The translations under genes were made by a program, and so were the position numbers. From an uncultured bacterium (GTDB lineage Bacteria; Cyanobacteriota; Vampirovibrionia; Gastranaerophilales; Gastranaerophilaceae): a stretch of 64,000 nt of DNA. Numbering within the stretch: position 1 is the first letter of the stretch; each line of letters begins with the position of its first letter. Below, piece by piece: positions 17,825 through 27,210 of this stretch. The notes under the pieces are model-generated. The model saw nothing but the letters and a program-made list of their open reading frames with translations, ran no database searches and was not told the DNA's origin. The DNA lies in contig CASGEL010000003.1 in NCBI GenBank assembly GCA_949300485.1, positions 124,001 to 188,000 of the forward strand. The letters are read 5' to 3'.

Positions 17825-18937
17825 ATGAATAATATAAAATCAAGTTTTCAAGAATTTTTAATAAAACAAGGTTATAAAATAACAACTCCTTCAGGGAATC
17901 CAAGCACTGTATATGACTATAAAAAAAGAATAGATTTTGTTTGCGAGATTGAAAACATTACTTGGGAACAACTTGCCGAAAATATTGATTCAATAATAAA
18001 TTTATATGAACCTTCTGGGGCAAAATCCATGATTGGTGCTAAATCACATAATGTAGTTATTTCTGCATTAAAACAATTTAAAATTTTTGTAAATAGAAAG
18101 TATTTATTAAATAATGATAGTGCAACTATCTATAAAAATAAAATATCAAACGAGTTTTTAAAAAAGCAATTATCAAAAAACGATATTGAATATAAAAGTC
18201 TAAAAAATTCGTTTTATGAGATAAACCTTAGAGATAACAAATATTTATTAAAATGTAGGACTTATAATAAAAATTATACATTCGTAACCAAATCAGAAAT
18301 ACCTGAATTATCAGATAATATTTTAATTGCCCTTGTGGAATGGCAAAATGAACAACCTATAAGTTTATATTTAATCCCAACATCAGAATGGAATACAGGC
18401 AAATGGAATATTCTTAAAGACAGAGATTATGAAGGATTAAAATCAGAACCGGAATGGGGTATAGATATAAACCAAAGTAATAAATATGAATTAAATAATT
18501 TTAAATTTAGTCAATTTATTAATACTTTCAAGGAAAAAGAAAATAAAAAAATAATAGAAGAAATTGAACGTTCGGAAGAAAAAGAAACTGAAAAACAAGC
18601 CTTAATAAAAGTCCGTCTTGGTCACTCAAAACTAAGGGAGGATATTATTAAAAGAAAAGGCAAATGCGAAATTTGTGGAATAAGTCATAACAAATTATTG
18701 ATAACAAGTCATATTAAACCTTGGGCAAAATCTGACAATTTTGAGAAGTTAGATATTGCAAATATATTGTTACTTTGTTCAATGCATGATGCTTTGTTTG
18801 ATAAAGGTTTAATTTCATTTGATGATAATGGAAAAATTTTAATCTCAAAAGAATTAAATGAGAAGGAACAGGCTCTTGTAAATATAAATGAAGATAGTTG
18901 TATAAGCATTGTTTCTGATAAGCAAAAAAATATATAA
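17825..18937 (+). CDS. HNH restriction endonuclease, 370 aa
   Basis: The C-terminal 100 residues carry a clear HNH_2-type nuclease: KCEICGISHNKLLITSHIKPW and LLLCSMHDALFDKGLISFDD, with zinc-binding Cys/His pairs. The N-terminal 270 residues are Lys-rich and likely a target-recognition domain that I cannot match. HNH proteins of this type work as restriction enzymes without a cognate methylase in some cases. No methyltransferase is directly attached, so modification-dependent cutting or cooperation with the DUF262 gene 16 bases upstream is possible. Confidence 0.85.
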   Translation: MNNIKSSFQEFLIKQGYKITTPSGNPSTVYDYKKRIDFVCEIENITWEQLAENIDSIINLYEPSGAKSMIGAKSHNVVISALKQFKIFVNRKYLLNNDSATIYKNKISNEFLKKQLSKNDIEYKSLKNSFYEINLRDNKYLLKCRTYNKNYTFVTKSEIPELSDNILIALVEWQNEQPISLYLIPTSEWNTGKWNILKDRDYEGLKSEPEWGIDINQSNKYELNNFKFSQFINTFKEKENKKIIEEIERSEEKETEKQALIKVRLGHSKLREDIIKRKGKCEICGISHNKLLITSHIKPWAKSDNFEKLDIANILLLCSMHDALFDKGLISFDDNGKILISKELNEKEQALVNINEDSCISIVSDKQKNI

Positions 18938-18971
18938 AATACCATAGAGAAAATATTTTTATCAAGTAATA

Positions 18972-19205
18972 TCACATTTTCTCAATATACCAATTAGAAT
19001 TTCCAAAGTGATTAAAGTTCCATTGTAATTGGAAGTAGAAATTGTACTCCATTGAGTTATCATCTTTAAAGTTACAAGAATACTTATTTAGCTGTGTTTT
19101 ACAATAACTTTCAAAAGCTACTTTAATTTCTTTTGCAAACTTTTTTCTAAATTCTGGATATGTTACATTTAATGTTTCTTTTGTAAGTTTATTTTTTAGA
19201 ATCAT
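18972..19205 (-). CDS. Hypothetical protein, 77 aa
   Basis: I start it at the ATG at 19205 because GGAG lies 8 bases before it; the open frame extends to 19298, but those residues are unlikely. The protein has a charged first half (YPEFRKKFAKEIKVAFESY) and an aromatic C-terminus (FYFQLQWNFNHFG). No family recognised. It stands on the opposite strand to the defence genes, in front of the 74-aa gene. Confidence 0.5.
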   Translation of the reverse strand: MILKNKLTKETLNVTYPEFRKKFAKEIKVAFESYCKTQLNKYSCNFKDDNSMEYNFYFQLQWNFNHFGNSNWYIEKM

Positions 19206-19347
19206 TTTTATTCTCCAGTGATACAATAACTGCAAATTTATTTTTCGCATCTCATATTTTGTAGCAATATTCATCGCTCTAAACTTTTTAAATATCAAGC
19301 AAAACTATTCAAAAATTATCATTCAGACACGGTTGATAAAATTTATA

Positions 19348-19572
19348 TTATTTATCTAACGTATCAGAATAATTTATAAAAAACGCATATAATATATCAG
19401 CTTTGTGCCTAATCTCCTTAATAACAGGAGTAATATTTCTTAACTCCTCAATCTCATCTTGATTGTTACAAAAATAATCCACTACAACAATTGTGTTATA
19501 AATTTCTTCGACTAATTTTTCTACTTTTTCAAAATCTTCTTGCTTAATCTGATAAAATATCACTTTATCCAT
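19348..19572 (-). CDS. Hypothetical protein, 74 aa
   Basis: Starts with MDKVIFYQIKQEDFEKVEKL, an all-helical acidic small protein, ending YSDTLDK. AAAGGAGG lies 5 bases before the ATG, an ideal Shine-Dalgarno, so translation is likely. No family recognised. It is leftward and divergent from hsdR; the 121-base gap holds both promoters. Confidence 0.65.
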   Translation of the reverse strand: MDKVIFYQIKQEDFEKVEKLVEEIYNTIVVVDYFCNNQDEIEELRNITPVIKEIRHKADILYAFFINYSDTLDK

Positions 19573-19639
19573 ACAACCTCCTTTTTAGGTGTCGTATTCA
19601 TCACTCGAAAGATATTAACTATCAAGACAAATATAAAAC

Positions 19640-19669
19640 TTACACCATTATAAGATTTCATGATACAAT
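19640..19669 (+). promoter_or_regulatory. Candidate hsdR operon promoter
   Basis: TTACAC (19640-19645) and TACAAT (19664-19669) with an 18-base spacer, 24 bases before the hsdR ATG. GAGG precedes the ATG. Confidence 0.45.
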
Positions 19670-19693
19670 TATCACATAAGCTGCGAGGTCTTA

Positions 19694-22090
19694 ATGAATA
19701 AAAAAGAGTTATCAGAACGTGATATTTGTACAAAGTTTATAACACCTGCAATAATAAAATCAGGTTGGGATAAAGACTCGCAAATTAGAGAAGAAGTTTC
19801 TTTTACTGCAGGAAAAGTTATTGTTAGAGGTAAGCTTGTTTCACGTGGTAAAGGTAAAAGAGCCGATTATATTCTGTATTATAAAAACAACATTCCTTTA
19901 GCTGTTATTGAAGCAAAAGACAATAAACATAGTGTAGGAGCAGGTATTCAGCAAGCAATAGAATATGCTGAAACTCTTGATATTCCTTTTGTATTCTCTT
20001 CAAACGGAGATGCTTTTTTATTCCATGATAGAACGGTTGATTTAGGGAAAAAAGAAATTGAAATACCTTTGGATAAATTCCCAACACCTCAAGAATTATG
20101 GGAAAAATTTAAAAAATTCAAACAAATCGAAGATACAGAAACAGAAAAAGTTTACACCCAAAACTATCATAAAGATGTATCAGATAATAAAGAGCCAAGG
20201 TATTATCAAAGAATTGCAATTAATAGAGCTGTAGAAGCAATTGCAAAAGGACAAGACAGGGTTCTTTTAGTTATGGCAACTGGTACAGGTAAGACTTATA
20301 CTGCTTTTCAAATTATTTGGAGATTATGGAAAGCTAAGAAGAAAAAACGTATTTTATTCTTAGCTGATAGAAATATTTTAGTTGATCAGACCAAAAGTCA
20401 AGATTTCGCACCATTTGGCGATAAAATGACAAAGATTACAAAACGTCATATTGATAAATCTTATGAAATATATTTAGCCTTGTATCAGGGGATTACTGGG
20501 AATAATGAAGACAAAGACGCTTACAAAGAATTTTCAAAAGATTTCTTTGATTTAATTGTAATTGATGAATGCCATAGGGGAAGTGCTAAAGATGATTCCG
20601 CTTGGCGAGAGGTATTAGATTATTTTTCATCAGCTACCCAATTAGGTCTAACAGCTACACCAAAAGAAACAAAAGAAGTTTCCAATATCGAATATTTTGG
20701 CGAACCTATTTATACATATTCTCTAAAACAAGGTATTGAAGATGGTTTTCTTGCTCCATACAAAGTTATTAGACCGATAATTAATATTGATATGGATGGC
20801 TTAAAACTTCCAGAAGGTACAATTGATAAATATGGAAATGAAGTTCCTGATGAGGATTTTAATGTCAAAGATTTTGATAAGAAAATTGTTATTGATGAAC
20901 GAACAGAACTTGTCGCAAAGAGAATAACTCAATACTTAAAAAATAATAACAGATATGATAAAACAATTGTTTTCTGTACTGATATTGACCATGCAGCAAG
21001 AATGCGTCAAGCTTTGGTTAATGAAAATCCAGATATGGTAGCCGAAAATTCAAAGTATGTAATGCAAATTACAGGTGATAACGATGAAGGTAAAAAAGAA
21101 CTTGATAACTTTATTGATCCTGAAGTTACTTATCCTGTAATTGCGACGACTTCAAAATTAATGACAACAGGAGTTGACGCTAAGACCTGCAAACTTATAG
21201 CAATAGATAGCAATATTAATTCAATGACAGAATTTAAACAAATTATCGGTCGCGGAACCCGTTTAAGACCTGATTATGGCAAATGGTATTTTACTATTCT
21301 TGATTTTAGAGGTGTTACAAGACTTTTTGAGGATAAAGATTTTGATGGCGAACCTGTTCAGATAAAAGATGTAAAAGAAACTGAAGAAATGCCAAAAGAT
21401 GAGCAGACAAAAGAAGAAGTTGAAACTTTGCTTGATGAACTTCCTGAAGGAGAAACCGTTGTAGAAATTCCACCAAATATTGATATTACTGATGTTGAAA
21501 ACCCTACTAAAAAATTCTATGTAAATGGAATTGAAGTTGTACAAGTAGGTGAAAGAGTTCAGTATTATGGCAAAGACGGTAAATTAATAACTGAAAGTCT
21601 TGTGGATTATACCAAAAAGAATCTAAAAGCACAATTTGCGACAATGGATGATTTCATAAAAAAATGGTCAGAAGCTGATAAAAAATCTGCAATTATTGAA
21701 GAACTACTAGAACAAGGTGTAATGCTTGATGAATTAAGAGAAGAAGTTAAACAAAAAACAGGCAAAGACTTGAGTGTTTTTGATTTGATTTGCCATGTAA
21801 CTTTTGATGCCCCACCATTATCAAGAAAAGAAAGAGCAGAAAAAGTTAAGAAAAGAAATTACTTTGGTAAATATTCAGAAAAAGCAAGAAAAGTTCTTAA
21901 TGCCTTAATTGACAAATTTGCAGATGACGGTATTGAAGAGATTGAAAATAGAGAAATATTGAAATTTCAACCTTTTGATGAAATCGGGACGCCTATGGAA
22001 ATAATCAAAGAATTTGGCGGCAAAACCAAGTATGAAGAAGCAATAAAAGAACTTGAAAAAGAACTCTTTAATGATAACGAGGTAGCCTAG
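19694..22090 (+). CDS. hsdR: Type I restriction enzyme, R subunit
   Basis: Motor and nuclease subunit that translocates DNA and cuts unmodified DNA. 798 aa, in the size range of EcoEI-like R subunits. N-terminal nuclease core: Asp58 in RADYILYYK and Glu73-x-Lys75 in VIEAK. SF2 helicase: MATGTGKTYTAF (Walker A, about 193), IDECHRG (motif II, about 290), GLTATPKE (motif III), and IIGRGTRLRPD (motif VI). The end (after about 570) carries the coiled C-terminal domain that binds the methylase. It ends with TAG immediately followed by the ATG of the next gene. Confidence 0.97.
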   Translation: MNKKELSERDICTKFITPAIIKSGWDKDSQIREEVSFTAGKVIVRGKLVSRGKGKRADYILYYKNNIPLAVIEAKDNKHSVGAGIQQAIEYAETLDIPFVFSSNGDAFLFHDRTVDLGKKEIEIPLDKFPTPQELWEKFKKFKQIEDTETEKVYTQNYHKDVSDNKEPRYYQRIAINRAVEAIAKGQDRVLLVMATGTGKTYTAFQIIWRLWKAKKKKRILFLADRNILVDQTKSQDFAPFGDKMTKITKRHIDKSYEIYLALYQGITGNNEDKDAYKEFSKDFFDLIVIDECHRGSAKDDSAWREVLDYFSSATQLGLTATPKETKEVSNIEYFGEPIYTYSLKQGIEDGFLAPYKVIRPIINIDMDGLKLPEGTIDKYGNEVPDEDFNVKDFDKKIVIDERTELVAKRITQYLKNNNRYDKTIVFCTDIDHAARMRQALVNENPDMVAENSKYVMQITGDNDEGKKELDNFIDPEVTYPVIATTSKLMTTGVDAKTCKLIAIDSNINSMTEFKQIIGRGTRLRPDYGKWYFTILDFRGVTRLFEDKDFDGEPVQIKDVKETEEMPKDEQTKEEVETLLDELPEGETVVEIPPNIDITDVENPTKKFYVNGIEVVQVGERVQYYGKDGKLITESLVDYTKKNLKAQFATMDDFIKKWSEADKKSAIIEELLEQGVMLDELREEVKQKTGKDLSVFDLICHVTFDAPPLSRKERAEKVKKRNYFGKYSEKARKVLNALIDKFADDGIEEIENREILKFQPFDEIGTPMEIIKEFGGKTKYEEAIKELEKELFNDNEVA

Positions 22091-22624
22091 ATGGAAATTG
22101 CAAATTGGATAACAGCAATATCAACGTTAGTAATGGCACTTGCAACAATTGCCATGGCTGTATTTGCAGGTAGTGCTTTAAACTCTTGGAAAAAAGAAAT
22201 TAAATTAAAAAAGATTTATAGAATTAATAGAAATTATATAAAAACAATTGATGAGTTTTTAAAATTATTACATAATTATGAACTAATATCTAAAGAACAA
22301 GAAACTAGATATATATTAGAAAAATTATTAGAAGAAATAAATATAATATTATATGAATATAAGTTAGTTCAAAAAAATACTGAAACTGAATTTTTAAAGA
22401 ATCTAATATATTTTAAAGCGGTTATTAAAGAATACACAAAAATAAAATTTCAAAGCTTAAATTCAGGAGTAAAAGTTTATTATGAAAATTTTTGGGATGA
22501 CTATGCACCAATTCAAGAAAATGATGGTAATATTTCTTATACACAAGAATATGAAAAATTATTAAATAAATTAAATAATGCAAAAAAATTATGTGAGCAA
22601 AATATTTATAAATTTTACAACTAG
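22091..22624 (+). CDS. Membrane-anchored protein inserted between hsdR and hsdM
   Basis: 177 aa. One N-terminal hydrophobic helix (about 9-30, ITAISTLVMALATIAMAVFA) is followed by a Lys-rich, all-helical cytoplasmic part. No known domain. Its ATG follows the hsdR stop with no spacer, and it ends 11 bases before hsdM, so it is in the same transcript and probably coupled. It is not a known restriction subunit. Its form resembles the 260-aa protein between hsdM and hsdS and the 153-aa protein at 30705. Codon use is very A/T-rich, more so than hsdR. Confidence 0.8.
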   Translation: MEIANWITAISTLVMALATIAMAVFAGSALNSWKKEIKLKKIYRINRNYIKTIDEFLKLLHNYELISKEQETRYILEKLLEEINIILYEYKLVQKNTETEFLKNLIYFKAVIKEYTKIKFQSLNSGVKVYYENFWDDYAPIQENDGNISYTQEYEKLLNKLNNAKKLCEQNIYKFYN

Positions 22625-22635
22625 AGGATAACTAA

Positions 22636-24099
22636 ATGCCAAATATATCAAGTGTAATAAAATCAATACAAGACATAATGCGAAAAGATACAGGTGTTGA
22701 CGGTGACGCACAAAGACTGTCGCAAATCGTTTGGATGCTGTTTTTAAAAATCTTTGCTGATAAAGAAGACGAAGCAGAGATTATGAAAGATGATTATAAA
22801 TCTCCGCTTGATGAAAAATATCGTTGGCAAAATTGGGCTCAAGATGATGAAGGCTTAACTGGCGATGATTTAATCGATTTTATTAATAATGACTTGTTCC
22901 CGTACCTGCAAAACCTTGATAACGATTCAAATAAACAAGCTTTGATTATAAGTAACATTTTTCAAGATACTTATAACTATATGAAATCAGGCACACTGCT
23001 AAGACAAGTTATCAACAAAATCAATGAAATTGACTTTAATTCAAGTGAAGATAGACACCTTTTCAATGATATTTATGAGCAGCTTTTACAAAGCCTTCAA
23101 TCAGCAGGTAACGCTGGAGAATATTACACCCCAAGAGCCGTAACTCAATTTATTGTAGATATGGTTGACCCAAAACTTGGTGAAACTATCCTAGACCCTG
23201 CTTGCGGTACAGGTGGATTTCTTGCTTGTGCAATAGAACATTTGAAAAAACAAACTGATACAACAAAAGAAGGTGAAATCCTTAATAACTCTATATTCGG
23301 GATAGAGAAGAAACCTCTTCCTCATCAGTTGTGTACAACAAATATGATTTTGCACGGAATCGATACTCCAATAAATATCAAAAGAGATAATACCCTATCT
23401 AAACCGATTAATAATATTTCACCATCTGATAGAGTAAATTGTATTGTTACAAACCCTCCTTTTGGCGGAACAGAAGAAGACGGAATTGAAACAAACTTCC
23501 CATCAGCTTATAGAACAAAAGAAACCGCAGATTTATTTTTGCTCTACATTATTGCAAAACTAAAACCTCAAGGCAGAGTTGGAATAGTTCTTCCTGATGG
23601 AGCACTATTTGGCGAAGGTGTAAAAACAAGAATAAAAGAAAAACTTATGCAAGAATGTAATTTGCATACAATTATAAGACTTCCAAAGAGCGTTTTTGCA
23701 CCATACACATCAATTAACACAAACCTTTTATTCTTTACAAAAGGCGAACCAACTAAAGAAACTTGGTTTTATAGACTTGATATGCCAGAAGGGTATAAGA
23801 ACTTTTCTAAAACAAAACCAATGAAAAAAGAACACTTTAAAGAAGTTGTTGAATGGTGGAACGATAGAAAAGAAATCAATATTGACGGTTTTGATAAAGC
23901 TAAAAAATATTCAATTCAAGAAATCCAAGAAAGGAACTACAACCTTGATTTGTGCGGTTATCCTTATGAGGAAGAAGAAATCCTGCCACCTATGGAACTT
24001 CTGCAAAAATATCAAGAAAAACGTGCTGAGGTTGATAAAAATATTGATGATATCTTGAACCAAATTAAAATCATGATAGGGGGTATAAATGCCAATTAA
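22636..24099 (+). CDS. hsdM: Type I restriction enzyme, M subunit (adenine methylase)
   Basis: DNA N6-adenine methyltransferase and core of the M2S complex. 487 aa. The N-terminal helical domain is followed by EYYTPRAVTQFIVDMV (DNA-methylase entry), LDPACGTGGFLACAIE (SAM motif I, about 187-200) and TNPPFGGTEEDG (motif IV NPPF, about 272). The C-terminal region includes a hinge and NLDLCGYPYEEEE. It overlaps the next reading frame by 11 bases. Pairs with hsdR and hsdS. Confidence 0.97.
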   Translation: MPNISSVIKSIQDIMRKDTGVDGDAQRLSQIVWMLFLKIFADKEDEAEIMKDDYKSPLDEKYRWQNWAQDDEGLTGDDLIDFINNDLFPYLQNLDNDSNKQALIISNIFQDTYNYMKSGTLLRQVINKINEIDFNSSEDRHLFNDIYEQLLQSLQSAGNAGEYYTPRAVTQFIVDMVDPKLGETILDPACGTGGFLACAIEHLKKQTDTTKEGEILNNSIFGIEKKPLPHQLCTTNMILHGIDTPINIKRDNTLSKPINNISPSDRVNCIVTNPPFGGTEEDGIETNFPSAYRTKETADLFLLYIIAKLKPQGRVGIVLPDGALFGEGVKTRIKEKLMQECNLHTIIRLPKSVFAPYTSINTNLLFFTKGEPTKETWFYRLDMPEGYKNFSKTKPMKKEHFKEVVEWWNDRKEINIDGFDKAKKYSIQEIQERNYNLDLCGYPYEEEEILPPMELLQKYQEKRAEVDKNIDDILNQIKIMIGGINAN

Positions 24100-24871
24100 T
24101 TTAAATAATATTGATTGGCAAGATATAATTATACCTTTTGCTTCGGCTTTTGCAGGTGCATTTTTTGCATACAAATTTAATACTTGCAGCGAAAATAAAA
24201 AACTCGATGAAGAAAATTTTAAACAGTTTAATGTATTATTGAATCAAATCAATGTTGTATGGATGGCATTAATGAACTATAAAATAGTATATTTATCTGA
24301 AATTGAAAAATTATTAGATAAAGATCAGCAAAAAGCTGTAAGAAAAACAATACATCCTCCTAATATTATATTTAATGCAAATATAGAGGAAAATATTTTT
24401 TTAGCAAAATACAATTTTCAATTTTTATTGTTACTAAGTGAAATAGAAAAGCAGTCTTTACTAACTCAAGAAATGATACAATTTTGTCAACAACAATTCA
24501 ATGAAAATAATAATTGGGTTGCTTTACCGTTTGAGGAAGTGCAATCTAGTATCGAAACTTTTGAATCAACCAAAAACTTTGTAGATAAAGTTTTAGCTTA
24601 CTTATTACTATTAAGAGAAAAACTCTTAGAATGTAAAAACAGATATTTTAAATTTTTATATATGGACCATAGAGATATATGGATAAATCATAATTTTGAT
24701 TCTTTAATCCCAAATATAGGTCAATTTATAGAAATTACCAGTTTATCAGAAGCGATAGAACAGTCTTGGATGCAGCAGCTAAACTTATTAGATTATTTAA
24801 AACTCTATAAGGATAAGATAAGTTTTAAAATTAGTTCATTTTTAAAATTTATAGGAATAAACAATAAATGA
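24089..24871 (+). CDS. Membrane-anchored protein inserted between hsdM and hsdS
   Basis: 260 aa, overlapping hsdM by 11 bases and hsdS by 4 bases (ATGA). An N-terminal hydrophobic segment (about 12-27, IIIPFASAFAGAFFAY) is followed by a helical Gln/Leu-rich body with no domain I can name. Tight overlap on both sides indicates a fixed part of the operon, not a chance insertion. It could be a regulator or membrane anchor of the restriction complex, or a separate effector. A/T-rich codon use differs from hsdM. Confidence 0.8.
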   Translation: MPINLNNIDWQDIIIPFASAFAGAFFAYKFNTCSENKKLDEENFKQFNVLLNQINVVWMALMNYKIVYLSEIEKLLDKDQQKAVRKTIHPPNIIFNANIEENIFLAKYNFQFLLLLSEIEKQSLLTQEMIQFCQQQFNENNNWVALPFEEVQSSIETFESTKNFVDKVLAYLLLLREKLLECKNRYFKFLYMDHRDIWINHNFDSLIPNIGQFIEITSLSEAIEQSWMQQLNLLDYLKLYKDKISFKISSFLKFIGINNK

Positions 24872-26343
24872 AATCACAGGATTTAAAAAAATCAATATTA
24901 CAATATGCAATGCAGGGGAAATTGGTGCCTCAAGATCCAAATGATGAGCCAGCATCAGAACTTCTAAAACGAATAAAAGCTAAAAAAGAACAATTGATAA
25001 AAGATGGCAAAATCAAAAAAGAAAAACCTCTCCCACCAATCACCCAAGACGAGATCCCATACGACCTTCCACAAGGTTGGCAATGGGTAAGATTAGCCAA
25101 TATTATAAATTATAATATTGGAAGAACGCCACCAAGAAAAGAATCTGTATATTGGGATAATGATTATAATTGGGTATCAATTGCTGATATGATTGACGGT
25201 CAATATATTACAACAACAAAAGAAAAAGTAAGTCAGTATGCTTTTGATAAAAGTTTTAAAGGGCACATTGTCCCTAAAGAAACTTTAATAATGAGTTTTA
25301 AATTAACTGTAGGAAAAGTTTCTATTTTGGGTATTAATTCGTTTCATAACGAAGCTATAATTTCTATTTATCCTATTATAGATAATAATAACTCAATGAG
25401 AGATTATCTTTTCAAGTTTTTGCCATTAATATCACAAAATGGAAATACCAAAACAGCAATAAAAGGCAATACGTTAAATACAGAAAGTATAAATAATTTA
25501 TTAATTCCTCTCCCCCCACTGGCTGAACAAAAGAGGATTGCAGAGAGGTTAGAAGAGATTTTACCTTTGGTTGATGAATATGGCAAGAATGAAGAAATTT
25601 TATCAGAAATGAATCAAAAATTACCAAAACAAATCCGTCAATCAATTTTGCAATACGCAGTTCAAGGGAAACTTGTTGCACAAAATCCTCAAGATGAACC
25701 TGCATCAGAACTTTTAAAACGCATAAAAGCTGAAAAAGACCAACTGATAAAAGACGGCAAAATCAAAAAAGAAAAACCACTCCCACCAACCACCCAAGAC
25801 GAAATCCCATACGACCTACCACAAGGTTGGGAATGGGTAAAGCTTGGAGATTTATGTCAAATAAACCCAAGAAACTTTATTCCCGATACCACAGAATCTG
25901 GATTTATTCCAATGACACTTATAAAAGATGGTTTTAATAATTCGCATTCATTTGAAATAAGAAAGTGGTCTGAGATTAAAAAGGGATTTACACATTTTCA
26001 AAATAACGATATTGTAATTGCTAAAATTACACCTTGTTTTCAAAATCGTAAATCAGCTATTATTCAAAATTTGCCGAATGGTATTGGAGCAGGAACAACA
26101 GAATTACACGTTATTAGAGATAATACCAATATAATAAATATGAAATATTTATTATTGAATTTTAAAACAGAATATTTTATACAAAATGGTATTAAAATTT
26201 TTACAGGAACTGCTGGACAACAAAGAATCGGCAAAGAATACATTGCAAATTATTTAATACCACTTCCTCCACTAGCAGAACAAAAGCGAATTGTCGCCAA
26301 AGTCGAAGAACTCCTAAACCTCGTAAATAAATTGGAAGTATAA
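24868..26343 (+). CDS. hsdS: Type I restriction enzyme, specificity subunit
   Basis: Target-recognition subunit, 491 aa, with two TRDs. Each half begins with the same conserved block (SILQYAMQGKLVPQDP and SILQYAVQGKLVAQNP, running to DLPQGWQWV and DLPQGWEWV) followed by a TRD. Each TRD ends with the conserved helix IPLPPLAEQKRI. The near-identical blocks (24892-25090 and 25642-25840) would let TRDs exchange by recombination. Starts inside the previous gene (ATGA overlap). Confidence 0.95.
   Translation: MKSQDLKKSILQYAMQGKLVPQDPNDEPASELLKRIKAKKEQLIKDGKIKKEKPLPPITQDEIPYDLPQGWQWVRLANIINYNIGRTPPRKESVYWDNDYNWVSIADMIDGQYITTTKEKVSQYAFDKSFKGHIVPKETLIMSFKLTVGKVSILGINSFHNEAIISIYPIIDNNNSMRDYLFKFLPLISQNGNTKTAIKGNTLNTESINNLLIPLPPLAEQKRIAERLEEILPLVDEYGKNEEILSEMNQKLPKQIRQSILQYAVQGKLVAQNPQDEPASELLKRIKAEKDQLIKDGKIKKEKPLPPTTQDEIPYDLPQGWEWVKLGDLCQINPRNFIPDTTESGFIPMTLIKDGFNNSHSFEIRKWSEIKKGFTHFQNNDIVIAKITPCFQNRKSAIIQNLPNGIGAGTTELHVIRDNTNIINMKYLLLNFKTEYFIQNGIKIFTGTAGQQRIGKEYIANYLIPLPPLAEQKRIVAKVEELLNLVNKLEV
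24892..25090 (+). repeat. hsdS direct repeat, copy 1
   Basis: 199-base block encoding the first conserved region of HsdS. Aligned to copy 2 without gaps at a constant offset of 750 bases. Differences are mostly silent third-position changes. Confidence 0.9.
25642..25840 (+). repeat. hsdS direct repeat, copy 2
   Basis: Second conserved block, before TRD2. The run GGCAAAATCAAAAAAGAAAA is identical in both copies, long enough to seed homologous exchange. Confidence 0.9.
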
Positions 26344-26409
26344 ATTTGTTTTCTTTTTCTATGTTACTAGAATAGAGTTATAGAAACATAAAAAAACTGG
26401 AGATATTCA

Positions 26410-27165
26410 ATGAAAAAAAATAAAATCCTAAATCACATAAATAAATTAATAGAAGAAGGTAAAATTATACTAACAACCAAGTATTATTCAAATGGTGTTA
26501 TGGGTAATTTATGCTTTGTTAATGAAGAAAATTTTACAAGCTGGAAATGTCAAATAGAAATATTTCTTAATTCAAATCCTGCATTTGAAAATGTTTATAA
26601 CAATTTTACAAAAAAATATAGAATGTACACCAATTACAATTTCACAAACAGGTATATAAGTCTTTTACAGGGGTTAAAAACTTCTATTGAAGATGAAATT
26701 GTTATAGTCGATGATGATATAAAAAAAGAAACAAGTTTAAGTGAAGGCGCAAATGCTATTTTTATAGCTCATGGACACAGTAATTTGTGGAATGAGGTTT
26801 TAAGATTTTTAAGAGACGATTTAAATTTAACAGATGTTAACTATTTTGAAAAAGAATCGCAAACAGGACGTTCAATAGCGGATGCTTTGAGAGATTTTCA
26901 TAAAGAAACAGGATTTGCTATAGTTGTTATGACAGCAGAAGACGAAACAAGTACAAATACTAAACGTACTCGTCAAAATGTTATTCATGAAATTGGTTTT
27001 TTCCAAGGAAAACTTGGTTTTGAAAAGGTTGCAATACTTAAACAAGATAATGTTGAGTCATTTTCAAATATTGATGGAATACAATATATCCCTTTTTCAG
27101 GAGATAATATTAGTCAAACTTTTTATGAACTTCAAAGAGTATTAAAAAGAGAACATATTATTTAA
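26410..27165 (+). CDS. TIR-like nucleotide-binding protein (PF10137 type)
   Basis: 251 aa. The C-terminal half is the TIR-like fold annotated as predicted nucleotide-binding: AIFIAHGHSNLWNEV, then FEKESQTGRSIADAL, IVVMTAEDE, RQNVIHEIGFFQGKLG and the final LQRVLK. The N-terminal 110 residues are a helical domain that often accompanies it. Proteins of this family occur in anti-phage systems (CBASS-like and others), where TIR domains degrade NAD. Here no cyclase is adjacent, so the trigger is unknown. TGGAG precedes the ATG. Confidence 0.85.
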   Translation: MKKNKILNHINKLIEEGKIILTTKYYSNGVMGNLCFVNEENFTSWKCQIEIFLNSNPAFENVYNNFTKKYRMYTNYNFTNRYISLLQGLKTSIEDEIVIVDDDIKKETSLSEGANAIFIAHGHSNLWNEVLRFLRDDLNLTDVNYFEKESQTGRSIADALRDFHKETGFAIVVMTAEDETSTNTKRTRQNVIHEIGFFQGKLGFEKVAILKQDNVESFSNIDGIQYIPFSGDNISQTFYELQRVLKREHII

Positions 27166-27172
27166 TAGTAAA

Positions 27173-27196
27173 ATTATAATTGGTAGCAATTATAAT
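27173..27196 (+). other. Perfect stem-loop between the TIR-like and HEPN genes
   Basis: ATTATAATTG, loop GTAG, CAATTATAAT. The 10-bp stem is AT-rich and has no T-run, so it may be an attenuator, a processing site or a weak terminator between two genes that otherwise share spacing and the Shine-Dalgarno CTGGAGATAT. Confidence 0.5.
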
Positions 27197-27210
27197 CTGG
27201 AGATATAAAA

